A stretch of DNA of 64,000 nt from positions 186,001 to 250,000 of the forward strand of contig CBDCSR010000002.1 of assembly GCA_965221785.1 (NCBI GenBank), written 5' to 3'. Origin of the DNA: BD2-11 sp965221785 (GTDB taxonomy: Bacteria > Gemmatimonadota > Gemmatimonadetes > Longimicrobiales > Gaopeijiaceae). How positions within the stretch are numbered: the stretch's first letter is position 1; each line of letters starts with the position of its first letter. The position numbers and the translations under genes are program-made. The notes under the pieces are model-generated. The model was not told where the DNA came from. It did not search any database and was given only the letters and a program-made list of their open reading frames with translations. Positions 15,937 to 25,469 of the stretch are shown here, piece after piece.

Positions 15937-17199
15937 TCACGCGCCAGGCGTGGGTGATCCGAGGTGCTGCGCGCCCCCTCGCCCCCATACCACCCAAACC
16001 CCCGGCGGGGCCCGGAATTCGTGGCCGTGAGGGCGGCTGGGCTGCTCCGGGTCGAGTCGCAGCCCCGGCAGGCGGAACACCCGGGCCAGCGCCTCCCGCG
16101 CCTCGATGCGCGCCAGGGTGGCTCCCAGGCAGAAGTGGCGCCCGGCGCCGAAGGACAGGTGGTCGCGCGCGTTGGGCCGGTCCGGATCGAAGCGGTCGGG
16201 ATCGTCGAAGTGAGCGGGATCGCGGTTGGCGGCGCCCAGCATGCACTGGACGGTCTCGTTGGCGGGGATCCTCACGCCCCGGATCTCGACCGGCTCCGTG
16301 GTGAAACGCGTGCAGGACTGGACAGCCGCGTCCCACCTGAGCGACTCCTCGAACACATCGTCCAGCCGGCCCGGGTCGTCGGCGGCCAGCCTCGAAGCCG
16401 TCCGGTGAGTCAGCGCGGCCCAGATCGCGCTGGCGATGGCCGACTCGGTGGTCTCGATGCCGCCGAAAAGGATGATCAGCAGGTTGGCGACCATCTCCGC
16501 CTCCGCAAGCGGCTCGGCGTCGGCGCGGAGTCCCGCGATGGTCGAGCCTGCGGGCACCGGGCGCTTCCCCCGGAGGAAGGGCGTCACGTATTCGCCGAAC
16601 TCGCGGGCCGCGGCCTTCCCCGCCCTCCGCACGCCGGGATCCCCCTTGAAGTTCTCGAGCGCCGCCGCGAAGTCGTCGTACCAGGCCAGCAGGCGGGCTC
16701 CATCGCGTTCCGGAAGCCCCAGCACCCGGCAGATGCTCCGCACCGACAGTGGCCGCGCCAGCCGGGCCCGCAGGTCGGCCGCGCGCCGCCGACCGTCCTC
16801 GAGCTCTTCCATCAGCCCGTCCAGAACCGCCCGCACCGTCCTGAGCAGATTGCGCTCCAGGTTGCCGCGCCGAAACGGGCCGATGAAGCGGCGTTTGTAG
16901 CGGATCTGGGGCTCGCCGTCGGTTGTGAGCATGTGCGAGCCGAAGATGTCGCGGATGGTGGAGGCGGGCGCGTCGGTTGTGAAGCGTTGCCAGTCGGCCA
17001 GCACCTCCACGATGTCGTCCCGGCGCGTGAGCATCCACATGCCGAGCTCCGGAACCCATGTCACCGGTTCCGCGGACCGGAGTTCGTGGAACAGGGGGTA
17101 GGGATCGCCGGCCAGCGCCTCGACGGTCACCCGGGCTCCCCGAGGGAACTGCCGGGTGCGGCTGGCATCCCCCCGATTGGTCCTTGTAGCGTTCTGCAT
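15937..17199 (-). CDS. Cytochrome P450
   Basis: A 420-residue soluble bacterial P450 monooxygenase. It has the oxygen-binding I-helix LFGGIETTESA near 228, the ExxR motif in FEESLRW near 275, and the heme loop FGAGRHFCLGATLA with the iron ligand Cys357. No transmembrane anchor is seen, as usual for bacterial class I enzymes, and no ferredoxin or reductase gene is adjacent, so electrons must come from elsewhere. ATG at 17199 was chosen because the N-terminus and total length fit the family; the open frame continues 50 codons upstream without support. Divergent from the kynureninase-like gene over about 150 bp. Substrate unknown. Confidence 0.93.
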   Translation of the reverse strand: MQNATRTNRGDASRTRQFPRGARVTVEALAGDPYPLFHELRSAEPVTWVPELGMWMLTRRDDIVEVLADWQRFTTDAPASTIRDIFGSHMLTTDGEPQIRYKRRFIGPFRRGNLERNLLRTVRAVLDGLMEELEDGRRRAADLRARLARPLSVRSICRVLGLPERDGARLLAWYDDFAAALENFKGDPGVRRAGKAAAREFGEYVTPFLRGKRPVPAGSTIAGLRADAEPLAEAEMVANLLIILFGGIETTESAIASAIWAALTHRTASRLAADDPGRLDDVFEESLRWDAAVQSCTRFTTEPVEIRGVRIPANETVQCMLGAANRDPAHFDDPDRFDPDRPNARDHLSFGAGRHFCLGATLARIEAREALARVFRLPGLRLDPEQPSRPHGHEFRAPPGVWVVWGRGGAQHLGSPTPGA

Positions 17200-17351
17200 G
17201 AGGTCAGGCTCACCTGGAACGGCGCACCCATGAGTGCGGTACCGCGCTTGCGTCTCGAATCCCCCCAAAGCCGTCCGGTCACCTTCCCGGGTTCCCCTTC
17301 GGCACCCGGACACCGTGCCGAGCGGCGTCACCCCCTGCAAGGGGCACACGG

Positions 17352-18521
17352 ATGACCGAAGGCCTGGTCCGGCACTACTCCCGCTTCCGCGTATCGGAGC
17401 GAGTACTCCTCACCGGGCATTCGCACCAGGCGTGGCCCGACGTGGCGTTCGATGCCCAGCGGCAGGCATGGCTCGACGCCGCTGAACTTGTGGACGGCAA
17501 GTGGGAGCGCGCGTTCGAGGTGGCAGCCGAGGTGCGGGCAGGGTACCGCCGCCTGCTGGACGACCCGGACGGCCACATCGCGCTGGGGCAAAACACGCAC
17601 GAGTTGGTCACCCGGTTTCTGTCGGCGCTGCCCCTGCGGGAGCGGCCGCGCCTCGTGACCACCGATGGCGAGTTCCATACGATCCGGCGCCAGCTGGAAC
17701 GGCTCGGACGCGAGGGAATCGAGATCACGACAGTGCCGACCGCCGGTGGCGCCCCGCTGGCGGATGCGCTCGTCGCCGAGGTGGATGACCGCACGGCGGG
17801 GGTTCTGGTGTCCTCCGTGCTCTACCGCGATGCCCGGATCGTCGAGGGACTGGAGGAGGTGGCCGCCGCGTGCGCCCGGGTCGGCGCGGAACTGCTCGTG
17901 GACGCCTATCACTCGCTCAACGCGGTCCCGTTCTCGGTCGCGAAGTCGGGACTGAGGGACGCGTTCGTGACGGGCGGCGGCTACAAGTACTGTCAGCTGG
18001 GCGAAGGGAACTGCTTTCTGAGGTTCCCACGGCACTGCCGGCTGAGGCCGGTGCTGACCGGGTGGTTCGCCGAGTTCGGGACGCTGGCAGCTGGACGCGG
18101 ACACGGCGAAACCGCCTACGGGGAAGGACATCTGCGCTTCGCGGGCTCGACCTACGATCCGGTCAGCCACTACCGGGCGGCGGCGGTGTTCAGGTTCTTT
18201 CGGGAGAAGGGACTCGTCCCGGAGCGCCTTCGGCGCATCAGCCTGGAGCAGATCCGCCAGCTCGCGGCGGGGGTCGATGCCCTGGACGCGGACCCGCGGG
18301 TGCTTTCGCAAGATCGCACGGTGCCATTGTCCCGGAGGGGCGGCTTCCTGACCCTGACCACCCCCGTCGCCGGGAAGATCTGCGGCGAACTCGGGAGGCG
18401 CGGCATCCACACGGACTTCCGTGGCCGCTCGTTGCGCCTGGGGCCGGCGCCCTACGTGACCCGGCATCAGTTGGACGAGGCGGTCGGGGCGCTGGGAGCG
18501 GTCCTGGCCGCGCATCGCTGA
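17352..18521 (+). CDS. Class V aminotransferase / kynureninase-like PLP enzyme
   Basis: A 389-residue PLP enzyme. Key features are the phosphate-binding region LGQNTHELVTRFL near 78, the Asp-His segment LLVDAYHSLNAVPF near 185, and the Schiff-base lysine in VTGGGYKYCQLGEGNC (Lys212), followed by FAGSTYDPVSHYRAAA. The GGxYKY arrangement and the AYHS segment are nearer kynureninase than cysteine desulfurase, but kynureninase itself has GCHYKY-like context and no other kynurenine pathway gene is here. Function is best left as kynureninase-like. It ends convergent to the RND pump gene 47 bp away, with only a weak 5-bp hairpin (18529-18542) between. Confidence 0.8.
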   Translation: MTEGLVRHYSRFRVSERVLLTGHSHQAWPDVAFDAQRQAWLDAAELVDGKWERAFEVAAEVRAGYRRLLDDPDGHIALGQNTHELVTRFLSALPLRERPRLVTTDGEFHTIRRQLERLGREGIEITTVPTAGGAPLADALVAEVDDRTAGVLVSSVLYRDARIVEGLEEVAAACARVGAELLVDAYHSLNAVPFSVAKSGLRDAFVTGGGYKYCQLGEGNCFLRFPRHCRLRPVLTGWFAEFGTLAAGRGHGETAYGEGHLRFAGSTYDPVSHYRAAAVFRFFREKGLVPERLRRISLEQIRQLAAGVDALDADPRVLSQDRTVPLSRRGGFLTLTTPVAGKICGELGRRGIHTDFRGRSLRLGPAPYVTRHQLDEAVGALGAVLAAHR

Positions 18522-18568
18522 AGTTGTTCCGTCAGCCGACGGCCTCCACGAGCACTCGGATGGGCGGC

Positions 18569-21500
18569 TCAGGCCCTGGCTGCTCTCCCGGCCACCATCG
18601 AGTACTGGGCCATGAGGAGCGCCGGGATCACGAGCATGAGCAGCGCCGTGGCGATCAGGATCCCGAACCCCACGGACGCGGCCAGCGGCACGAGGTGCTG
18701 CGCGTGTGTGCTGGTCTCGAAGACCAGCGGGGCGACCCCCACGAACGTCGTCACGGAAGTCAGCAGGATGGCCCGGAAGCGGTCCTTGGCCCCGGCAACG
18801 ATCGCGTCTCGCACCGGGAGCCCGGACGCCTTCAGGTCGTTGATGAACTTGATCATCATCAGTGAGTCGTTGACGACCACGCCACTCACCCCGATCAGCC
18901 CGTACATCGACCAGATGCCCAGGCTCAGCCCGAGAAGCATGTGCCCCGCGACGGCGCCGATCAATCCCAGCGGCACCGCGGCCAGGATGATCAGGGGCTG
19001 GGTGTAGGAACCGAAGGGAATCGCCATCAGCGCGTACATGACCAGGAGCGCCAGAAAGAGCGAACGGCTCAGATCGGCGTTGGCCTCCTCCTGCTGCTTG
19101 CGCTGGCCGCCGTAGGTGTGCTCGAAGAGGCGGTCCTCGGCCGAAAGGCGCTCCAGGATTCCGTCTTCCAGGCTCCGGTTGACCTGCTGGCCGGTCGCGA
19201 GCACCGGATCGACATCCGCGGTGACCGTGACGGCGCGGCGCCCGTCCATCCGGTGGATGGTGGCCGCCGACCGGGCGAAGCCGGCCCACGCCACCTGACC
19301 CAGCGGAACCTCGCCGCCGGGGGTGCGCACCAGATAGCGCTCCACGTCGACGGCGGAATTGCGCTCTTCCTCGGGGAGGCGCACGTAGACGCCCACGTCC
19401 TCGCGCCCGCGCTGCACCCTGAGCGCCTCGGCGCCGAAGAAGGCGGAGCGAACCTGCGACGCGAAATGGCCGACCGTCAGATTCAGCGTGCGGGCCGCCG
19501 GCTTCAGCTCCAGCTGCAATTCCCGGAACCCCTCATCGAGGTTGCTGCGCACGTCGAAGACGCCGTCGATGCCATTCAGCTCGGTCACGAACTCGTCCGC
19601 GATCACGGCCAGCCGTTCGGGGTCCGGATGCGAGAGTTCGAAGTGAACCGGAAGTCCGAGCGAGATCAGGTTCGAGGAAATCGACAGCGATCTCGCGCTC
19701 GGGAGAACTCCGACCTCCTCGCGCCAGAGCCGCTCGAAGGTGGATGAGGCGATGTCGTGGCGCTCCCAGTCGATGAGCTTGAACTGGACGGCGCCCAGAT
19801 GGCCCCGTGCGGCCTCCACGGCGTTGCCGCCCAGGGGGTCGTAGAGCGCCGCCGAACGGCCGACCGTCACGGCGACGCCGACCTGCAGGGGATCCGCATC
19901 CGCATCGAGCTCGCGCGAGATGCGCTCTACGGCGCGATGCCCCGCAGCCTCGAGTTGCGCCGCAACCGCGGACGTCCGCTCCCCGGGCGTGCCTACCGGC
20001 ATCTCCAGGTTGGCGGAGACGACTTCACCCTCGATTGGGGTCAGGAACTGGTTGGGGACCACGCCCGCGTTGATGGCTGCCATCGTGAGCACGAGCAGGC
20101 CGGCCGCGGAGGAGAGCACGATGGCGGGCTGGTCGACGGCCAGGCGCAGTCCGCGGTCCAGCGGACCGTCCACGACCCGCTTCAGCAGGGCATCCACCCG
20201 GCCGCGGACACGGTTGAGCCGCCCGGTTAGCCAGCCCTCGCCCGAGGCGCCCGGAGCGGGCAGGTGGGCCAGGTGGTTCGGCAGCACCAGAAGGGACTCC
20301 ACCAGCGAAATCAGGAGGACCGTGATCACCACCAGCGGAATCGGGCGACCGAGTTCACCCTGCGGGCCGGGCGCGGTCAGGAGCGCGGAGAATGCCGTCA
20401 CCGTGGTGAGCACGGAGAAGATGACCGGCGCACTGACCCGGCGCGTTCCCCGGATCGCCGCGGCAACCCCGTGAAGGCCCCGCTCTCGTTGCGTGAAGAC
20501 GCTTTCGCCCACGACGATCGCGTCGTCCACGACGATCCCCAGCGCGAGAACGAGCGCCATCAGCGAGAACATGTTGACCGAGACGCCCAGGAAGTCCATG
20601 AACAGGAAGGCCCCGATGAACGAGACCGCCAGGCCTACGGCCACCCACAGCGCCAGCCGGAGCTCGAGGAACAGGGTGAGAGCCAGGAGGACGAGAGCCA
20701 GCCCCAGCAGCGCGTTTTCGATCATCAGGCCGAGTCTTCCGGAGACCTCGACCGAGTCGTCCTTCCAGATCTCGACGCCGACCCCGGGCGGAAGGGCGGG
20801 GTGCACTTCGCTTGCGAGATACTCCCTTACGGCTTCGGCTATTTCGAGGACTTTCTCGTTCGACGCTCGGTATACATCGATGCCAACGGCTCTCCGGCCG
20901 TTGAAGCGCACGCCGAGATCGGTGTCCGCGAATCCGTCCCGCACGGTTGCGATCTCGCTCAGCCGGACCGATGTCCCGTCCGAACGGGTCAGGACGATGA
21001 TGTCCTCGAAGTCGCCCTGGTCGTAGTTCCTGCCCAGCGTGCGGATCAGGATTTCATCCTCACCGTCGGAGATCCTGCCGGCCGACAGCTCCAGCGAACC
21101 CTGCCGCACGGCCATGGCGACATCCTCGAGCGTGAGACCCAGCGCCCGCAGCCGGCTGACCGGCACCTCGATGGAAACCTCGTAGGGACGGGCACCGCTG
21201 ACTTCGGCCAGCGACACCTCCGGGAGGGACGAGATTCCCTCCTCGATTTCGTACGCCAGTTCCTTGAGGGCGCGCTCCGGGACATCGCCGTGAACCAGCA
21301 GGCGGATGACGTTCTGTCGGCTCGTGACCTCGCGCACCTGAGGCCGTTCCGCCTCCTCGGGGAAGGTGATGATGCGGTCCACCTCGGCCTTGACCTCGTT
21401 GATCGCGCGATCGACATCGGTGCCCGACTTGAACTGCGCGATGACGGAGCCGAAGCCCTCGGAAGCCGTCGCTTCCAGCCGGTCCAGGCCCTCCACGCCC

Positions 21501-21760
21501 CGGATCTGCTCTTCGATCTTCGCGACGATCGATTCCTCGATCTCCCCGGGAGTCGCGCCGGGATACACGACGAGGACCTGGACTCGATCCAGGGACAGCT
21601 CGGGAAGGATCTCCTGAACCAGATTCCTCGCTGCTGCGAGGCCCGCGAGGACCAGAAACAGCATGAGCACGTTCGCCGCCACGCTGTTTCGGGCCATGAA
21701 GGCGATCGGCCCGGTGCGACCGCCGGTCAGGTTCGGCTGATTCGCCCCCTCACGGGTCAA
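18569..21760 (-). CDS. RND-family efflux permease (HAE/CzcA type)
   Basis: A 1063-residue inner-membrane proton-driven exporter. Standard duplicated layout: first helix FMARNSVAANVLMLFLVLAG, periplasmic porter domain, helices 2-6 with LVLALGIVVDDAIVVGES (the paired Asp proton relay of TM4) near 405, second periplasmic domain, then the C-terminal helices with MYGLIGVSGVVVNDSLMMI near 960. The start codon is TTG at 21760 preceded by AGGTGG; an in-frame stop just upstream limits extension. No membrane fusion protein or TolC-like outer-membrane gene lies in the window, so its partners are encoded elsewhere. Substrate cannot be predicted. Confidence 0.93.
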   Translation of the reverse strand: MTREGANQPNLTGGRTGPIAFMARNSVAANVLMLFLVLAGLAAARNLVQEILPELSLDRVQVLVVYPGATPGEIEESIVAKIEEQIRGVEGLDRLEATASEGFGSVIAQFKSGTDVDRAINEVKAEVDRIITFPEEAERPQVREVTSRQNVIRLLVHGDVPERALKELAYEIEEGISSLPEVSLAEVSGARPYEVSIEVPVSRLRALGLTLEDVAMAVRQGSLELSAGRISDGEDEILIRTLGRNYDQGDFEDIIVLTRSDGTSVRLSEIATVRDGFADTDLGVRFNGRRAVGIDVYRASNEKVLEIAEAVREYLASEVHPALPPGVGVEIWKDDSVEVSGRLGLMIENALLGLALVLLALTLFLELRLALWVAVGLAVSFIGAFLFMDFLGVSVNMFSLMALVLALGIVVDDAIVVGESVFTQRERGLHGVAAAIRGTRRVSAPVIFSVLTTVTAFSALLTAPGPQGELGRPIPLVVITVLLISLVESLLVLPNHLAHLPAPGASGEGWLTGRLNRVRGRVDALLKRVVDGPLDRGLRLAVDQPAIVLSSAAGLLVLTMAAINAGVVPNQFLTPIEGEVVSANLEMPVGTPGERTSAVAAQLEAAGHRAVERISRELDADADPLQVGVAVTVGRSAALYDPLGGNAVEAARGHLGAVQFKLIDWERHDIASSTFERLWREEVGVLPSARSLSISSNLISLGLPVHFELSHPDPERLAVIADEFVTELNGIDGVFDVRSNLDEGFRELQLELKPAARTLNLTVGHFASQVRSAFFGAEALRVQRGREDVGVYVRLPEEERNSAVDVERYLVRTPGGEVPLGQVAWAGFARSAATIHRMDGRRAVTVTADVDPVLATGQQVNRSLEDGILERLSAEDRLFEHTYGGQRKQQEEANADLSRSLFLALLVMYALMAIPFGSYTQPLIILAAVPLGLIGAVAGHMLLGLSLGIWSMYGLIGVSGVVVNDSLMMIKFINDLKASGLPVRDAIVAGAKDRFRAILLTSVTTFVGVAPLVFETSTHAQHLVPLAASVGFGILIATALLMLVIPALLMAQYSMVAGRAARA

Positions 21761-21959
21761 GGGCCACCTGCTCGCTCAGGAAATAGGTCTGTTCCATGGC
21801 GCATGGGGGATGCCGACGCGAGAGGTGACCGGGGAGGTTTGCCGCCCCTGCAAGAGAACGAAGACATCGGCCGCAATCAAGCCGGAGGACTAGGTTTCCG
21901 AGGCTGCACGGTGTAGGCTGACTGCAACCCACCAGTCGCGCACCCGGGGAGGCAGTCAG

Positions 21960-24611
21960 ATGGTTCTTCGCGTTCATCCATGCAGGGCGCTCCTGCTCGC
22001 GGCCATTCTTCTCGCGGCGACCTCCACTTCGGTCGGCACTGCGCCGGCGCAGGCCCAGAATCCCGCCCCCATCCAACTGACGACCCTTGCCGTACCCCGC
22101 TTCGACATAGGCACCTCCGCCATCGAACTCACCGGCCCGGTGCGGCCCGGGGAATACCTCGGCGTGGTCGGCCCGCGCGCGGCGTGGCTGGGACTCGAGA
22201 CCGGTGAAGCGGAACTGTGGGTGCATCCGCTGAAGGTCGGAAACGGCTTCCGCCTGAGCTTCATGACGCCCCGCTATGGCGCTCCGATCCCCGGGGGCCA
22301 GGTGGCGCGCACGGTGCAGGTCCGGCCCGAGCTGGCGACCATCACATACAGTCACGCGGCCTTCCAGGTGCGCCAGCACATCCTCGCGCCCGCCGACACG
22401 GCCACGTCCGGCCTCCTCGTGCTGCTGGAGGTCGACACCCCCGAGCCGCTCGAGATCGTCGCCGAGTTCGAGCCCGTGCTGAACTACATGTGGCCGGGCT
22501 CGCTGGGCGGCCAGTACGCGTACTGGGATGCGGAGCGCCGCCTTTTCGTCCTCTCGGAGAGCCTGCAGACCCGCAACGCGGTCGTGGGGTCGCCGTGGGC
22601 GACCAACTCGGTGGAGCATCCGGCGCACCAGCTGGGCGAGGCGCCGCGCACGATGGTGATTCCGGTCGACCCGGAGCGGGCGAGGCGCGAGTTCATCCCC
22701 ATCGCGGTCGCGGCCGGCACCGGCTCCCGCGAGTCCGTCTTCGAGAGCTACCGCGAGCTCATCGCCAACGCCGAGGGGCTCTACTACGACAAGCGGCTGT
22801 GGGCCAGTCGCGCGCTCGCGTCCACCGCCTCCGTCGAGACCCCCGACCCCGAGCTGGATCTCGCGCTCGAGTGGGCCAAGATCAACCTGGAGGAACAGCG
22901 GGTCTGCAATCCGGATCTGGGGTGCGGCTTCGTCGCCGGGTGGGGCTTGTCCCGCAACGGCACCCGTCCCGGATTCGGCTGGTTCTTCGGCGGCGATGCG
23001 GCCATCAACACCTTCGCCATGGACGCGCTGGGCCAGTGGGACCTGGTGGCCGAGGAGCTGGCGTTTCTCGCCCGCTACCAGCGCGCCGACGGAAAGATCA
23101 CCCACGAGATCTCGCAGGCCGCCGCGCACGTCGACTGGTTCGGCGAATACCCGTACGCCTACTACCACGCGGACACCACGCCCTACTGGATGCTCGCGCT
23201 CTACGAGTACTGGCGGGCCAGCGGCGACGACGAGCTGGTGCGCGAGCTCTGGCCGGCCTACCGGCGCGCCTGGGCGTGGTGCCTGACCGCCGAGACCGAC
23301 GGCGACGGCATCATCGAGAACACGGTGGGCGGTCTCGGCGCGGTCGAGGTGGGGGGGCTGGGGGAGGCCATCCACCAGGACATCTACCTGGCCGCAGTCT
23401 GGGTGGCGGCCCTCGAAGGGACGCGGGCGCTCGCCGAACGTGTGGGCGACGGAGAGATCGGGGAGGTTGCGGCCCGCCTGGCGCCCGAGGCGCGCAGGAC
23501 GCTCAACGAGTCCTATTGGCGCGAAACAGAGGGGCACCACGCTTTCGGGATCCTCCGCGGAGGCGACACCAATGACAACCTCACGGTCTGGCCCGCCACG
23601 GCGGCCGCGTTCGGATTATTCGATGATGAGCGCGCACGCTCCACCCTGACCAGAATCGCCGGCGACCGGGTGTCGTCGGACTGGGGTGCGCACATGCTCT
23701 CGACGGAGAGCGACCTGTATGACCCGCTGCAGTACAACATGGGCACCGTCTGGCCCTTCGTGACGGGGTTCGCGGCCTGGGCCCAGTACCGCTACCGCCG
23801 TCCCTGGGCGGGCTTCCACCTGATGGACGCGGTGAAGCAGATGACGCTCGACTGGGCTCTGGGCCGGCACCCGGAGCTCCTTTCCGGGCGCTTCTACCAG
23901 CCCCTGGACCAGACCGTGCCGCACCAGTTCTTCGCGACCTCGATGCTCGTCACGCCCCTGTTGCGCGGCGTCTTCGGGTGGCAGCCGGACGCCCCCCGGG
24001 GGCGCGCCCGGCTCGCGCCCCAGCTGCCGCCCGACTGGCCGGCGGCGGCGGTGCGCGGCCTGCGCGCCGGCAACACGACGCTGGATGTGGAGATTCAACA
24101 GGACTGGACGTCCGCCGGGGGCCGGCAGCGAGTGACCATCCGCTGGCAAGGTCCCCGGCTGGATCTCGACTTCGTTCCGGACGTGCCTGCCGGAGCCCGC
24201 AACCCGTCGATCACGGTGGATGGCATTCCGGCCCCCTCCGGTAGGGCCGTCCGGGTCCAGGTTGGCCGCGACGCCCCCGAAGCCATGGACCAGGACGACG
24301 TCGCCGAGATCGTGGTGCGCTGGGAGGGGGGACTGGCGGTGGCCCCGCCCCGTATCGACCTCGAGCCGGGTCAGCGCAGCACGGGCCTCCGGATCATTGA
24401 CCTGGCGGCCGACGCCGACGGTTGGCTGCTGACCCTGGAGGGCACACAGGGACGCGACTACGATGTTGAACTCTTCGGCACGCCGATCGAAGCTGCTTCG
24501 ACCGACGCCGCTGCGAGCGTATCCGGCCAATCGGATGGTACGATCCGCGTGGGCTTCGCCGGCGAGGGGAGCCGCGCGACGACGGTTGTGAGGCTCAGCC
24601 CCGGGGCATAA
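21960..24611 (+). CDS. Secreted glycogen-debranching / MGH1-like glycoside hydrolase
   Basis: An 883-residue exported protein. Signal peptide RALLLAAILLAATSTS...AQAQ; an N-terminal beta domain (about 40-270); an (alpha/alpha)6 toroid (about 290-680) with the motif GFGWFFGGDAAIN near 342 (catalytic-acid region of amylo-alpha-1,6-glucosidase and GH63-like enzymes) and PLQYNMGTVWPFVTGF near 590; then a C-terminal beta domain of about 170 residues. GGGGAGG-like ribosome site seven bases before the ATG. Probably cleaves alpha-glucosides or related sugars outside the cytoplasm; exact GH family is not certain. It is divergent from the RND gene across a 199-bp gap and has no transporter partner adjacent. 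Confidence 0.85.
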   Translation: MVLRVHPCRALLLAAILLAATSTSVGTAPAQAQNPAPIQLTTLAVPRFDIGTSAIELTGPVRPGEYLGVVGPRAAWLGLETGEAELWVHPLKVGNGFRLSFMTPRYGAPIPGGQVARTVQVRPELATITYSHAAFQVRQHILAPADTATSGLLVLLEVDTPEPLEIVAEFEPVLNYMWPGSLGGQYAYWDAERRLFVLSESLQTRNAVVGSPWATNSVEHPAHQLGEAPRTMVIPVDPERARREFIPIAVAAGTGSRESVFESYRELIANAEGLYYDKRLWASRALASTASVETPDPELDLALEWAKINLEEQRVCNPDLGCGFVAGWGLSRNGTRPGFGWFFGGDAAINTFAMDALGQWDLVAEELAFLARYQRADGKITHEISQAAAHVDWFGEYPYAYYHADTTPYWMLALYEYWRASGDDELVRELWPAYRRAWAWCLTAETDGDGIIENTVGGLGAVEVGGLGEAIHQDIYLAAVWVAALEGTRALAERVGDGEIGEVAARLAPEARRTLNESYWRETEGHHAFGILRGGDTNDNLTVWPATAAAFGLFDDERARSTLTRIAGDRVSSDWGAHMLSTESDLYDPLQYNMGTVWPFVTGFAAWAQYRYRRPWAGFHLMDAVKQMTLDWALGRHPELLSGRFYQPLDQTVPHQFFATSMLVTPLLRGVFGWQPDAPRGRARLAPQLPPDWPAAAVRGLRAGNTTLDVEIQQDWTSAGGRQRVTIRWQGPRLDLDFVPDVPAGARNPSITVDGIPAPSGRAVRVQVGRDAPEAMDQDDVAEIVVRWEGGLAVAPPRIDLEPGQRSTGLRIIDLAADADGWLLTLEGTQGRDYDVELFGTPIEAASTDAAASVSGQSDGTIRVGFAGEGSRATTVVRLSPGA

Positions 24612-24647
24612 GCGTTCGCTGACCTCGATGCCCGGGCGCAGTGCCGC

Positions 24648-24992
24648 TCACAGATCCATGACCAGGCGGAGACCCGCCTCGATTCTGCTCATGAGCACTG
24701 CCGGAATCTGTCCCGAGCATTCGGCGAGATAGTCCTCATCCACGGTCACGAGCTGGGCCACGTTGGCGACGGAGTCCCTCGGCAATCCCGTTTCGGTCGC
24801 CGGCAGGAGCACATTGCCCGGAGCGTCGAGATAGCGCGTCCTGGACGTCAGGGCCACGCCAATCACCGTCCGGAGCCTGCTTCGGTTGAATGCATCGGCC
24901 TGAACAACCAGGATGGGGCGGCGGTAGCCGGGTTCGGATCCGCGCGGCTCCTCCAGGTCCGCCCACCAGATTTCTCTTCGCGCAACTACCAT
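24648..24992 (-). CDS. mazF: MazF/PemK-type toxin (mRNA endoribonuclease)
   Basis: A 114-residue toxin of type II toxin-antitoxin systems. The N-terminus REIWWADLEEPRGSEPGYRRPILVVQADAFN is the family hallmark (GSEPGYRRP carries the catalytic Arg), followed by VALTSRTRYLDAPGNVLL and the C-terminal SRIEAGLRLVMDL. MazF enzymes cut single-stranded RNA at short specific sites. It overlaps the antitoxin gene by seven bases, antitoxin first, the usual order. No sign of truncation. Confidence 0.93.
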   Translation of the reverse strand: MVVARREIWWADLEEPRGSEPGYRRPILVVQADAFNRSRLRTVIGVALTSRTRYLDAPGNVLLPATETGLPRDSVANVAQLVTVDEDYLAECSGQIPAVLMSRIEAGLRLVMDL

Positions 24993-25219
24993 TCTTCGGC
25001 GATCGAACGGGCCTGAGCCCGACGAAGGGCCGGATCGAGCCCGCTCGGAAGGTCCGCGTATACGGCATTGAGCCGCGCGGTGACGTCTGCTTCCCGGTGC
25101 TTCGCCACGTATTCCGCAACAGCAGTCGCGTAGAGTTCGCTTCGGGACACCCTCAGGCGTTTCGCCAGGACGTCGGCAGATGCAAACAGTTCATCCGAGA
25201 GAGAAATCGCGGTTTTCAT
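24986..25219 (-). CDS. Ribbon-helix-helix antitoxin of the MazF pair
   Basis: A 77-residue protein. MKTAISLSDELFASADVLAK then RLRVSRSELYATAVAEYVA is a ribbon-helix-helix (CopG/MetJ-type) DNA-binding domain; the C-terminal 30 residues (YADLPSGLDPALRRAQARSI) should wrap the toxin. Its own promoter lies directly upstream and contains a 15-bp palindrome, as expected for autorepression by the toxin-antitoxin complex. The predicted start of transcription is at the ATG itself, so the message looks leaderless. Confidence 0.92.
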   Translation of the reverse strand: MKTAISLSDELFASADVLAKRLRVSRSELYATAVAEYVAKHREADVTARLNAVYADLPSGLDPALRRAQARSIAEEW

Positions 25220-25225
25220 ACTATG

Positions 25226-25254
25226 ATACTACTGTAGTATAACCACGCCGTCAA
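25226..25254 (-). promoter_or_regulatory. Promoter and palindromic operator of the toxin-antitoxin operon
   Basis: On the minus strand TTGACG (25249-25254), a 17-bp spacer and TAGTAT (25226-25231) form a near-consensus sigma-70 type promoter. Only six bases separate the -10 box from the antitoxin ATG, predicting a leaderless message. The perfect palindrome ATACTACTGTAGTAT (25226-25240) covers the -10 box and spacer; a further half-site ATACTA at 25218-25223 is spaced 8 bp from it, a layout typical of ribbon-helix-helix operators. Confidence 0.75.
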
Positions 25255-25469
25255 CGCGGCTTTGCCCCGCGAGCCCGCCGGGTCCGACAACCGCCGGTTC
25301 GACCGGTTCCGGGCCATTCGACACCTCCGTTGTGCCGATCTTCCGGTGCGCCAATCTCCTCGCGACCCGTGCGATAAAGCCTCGCGCAACGTATTAGTTA
25401 TGGGCTAAGGGGGCGCTGTGTGGCTGCGGACACGGAGCAGACCTCTCCCGACGGTCTCAAGGACAGCGT

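Noticed and set aside
18529..18542. Terminator hairpin CCGTC/GACGG
   Set aside because: Only five base pairs with no T-run; too weak to list.
21750..23540. Large minus-strand frame over the glucosidase-like gene
   Set aside because: Shadow of the plus-strand gene with signal peptide and GWFFGGD motif.
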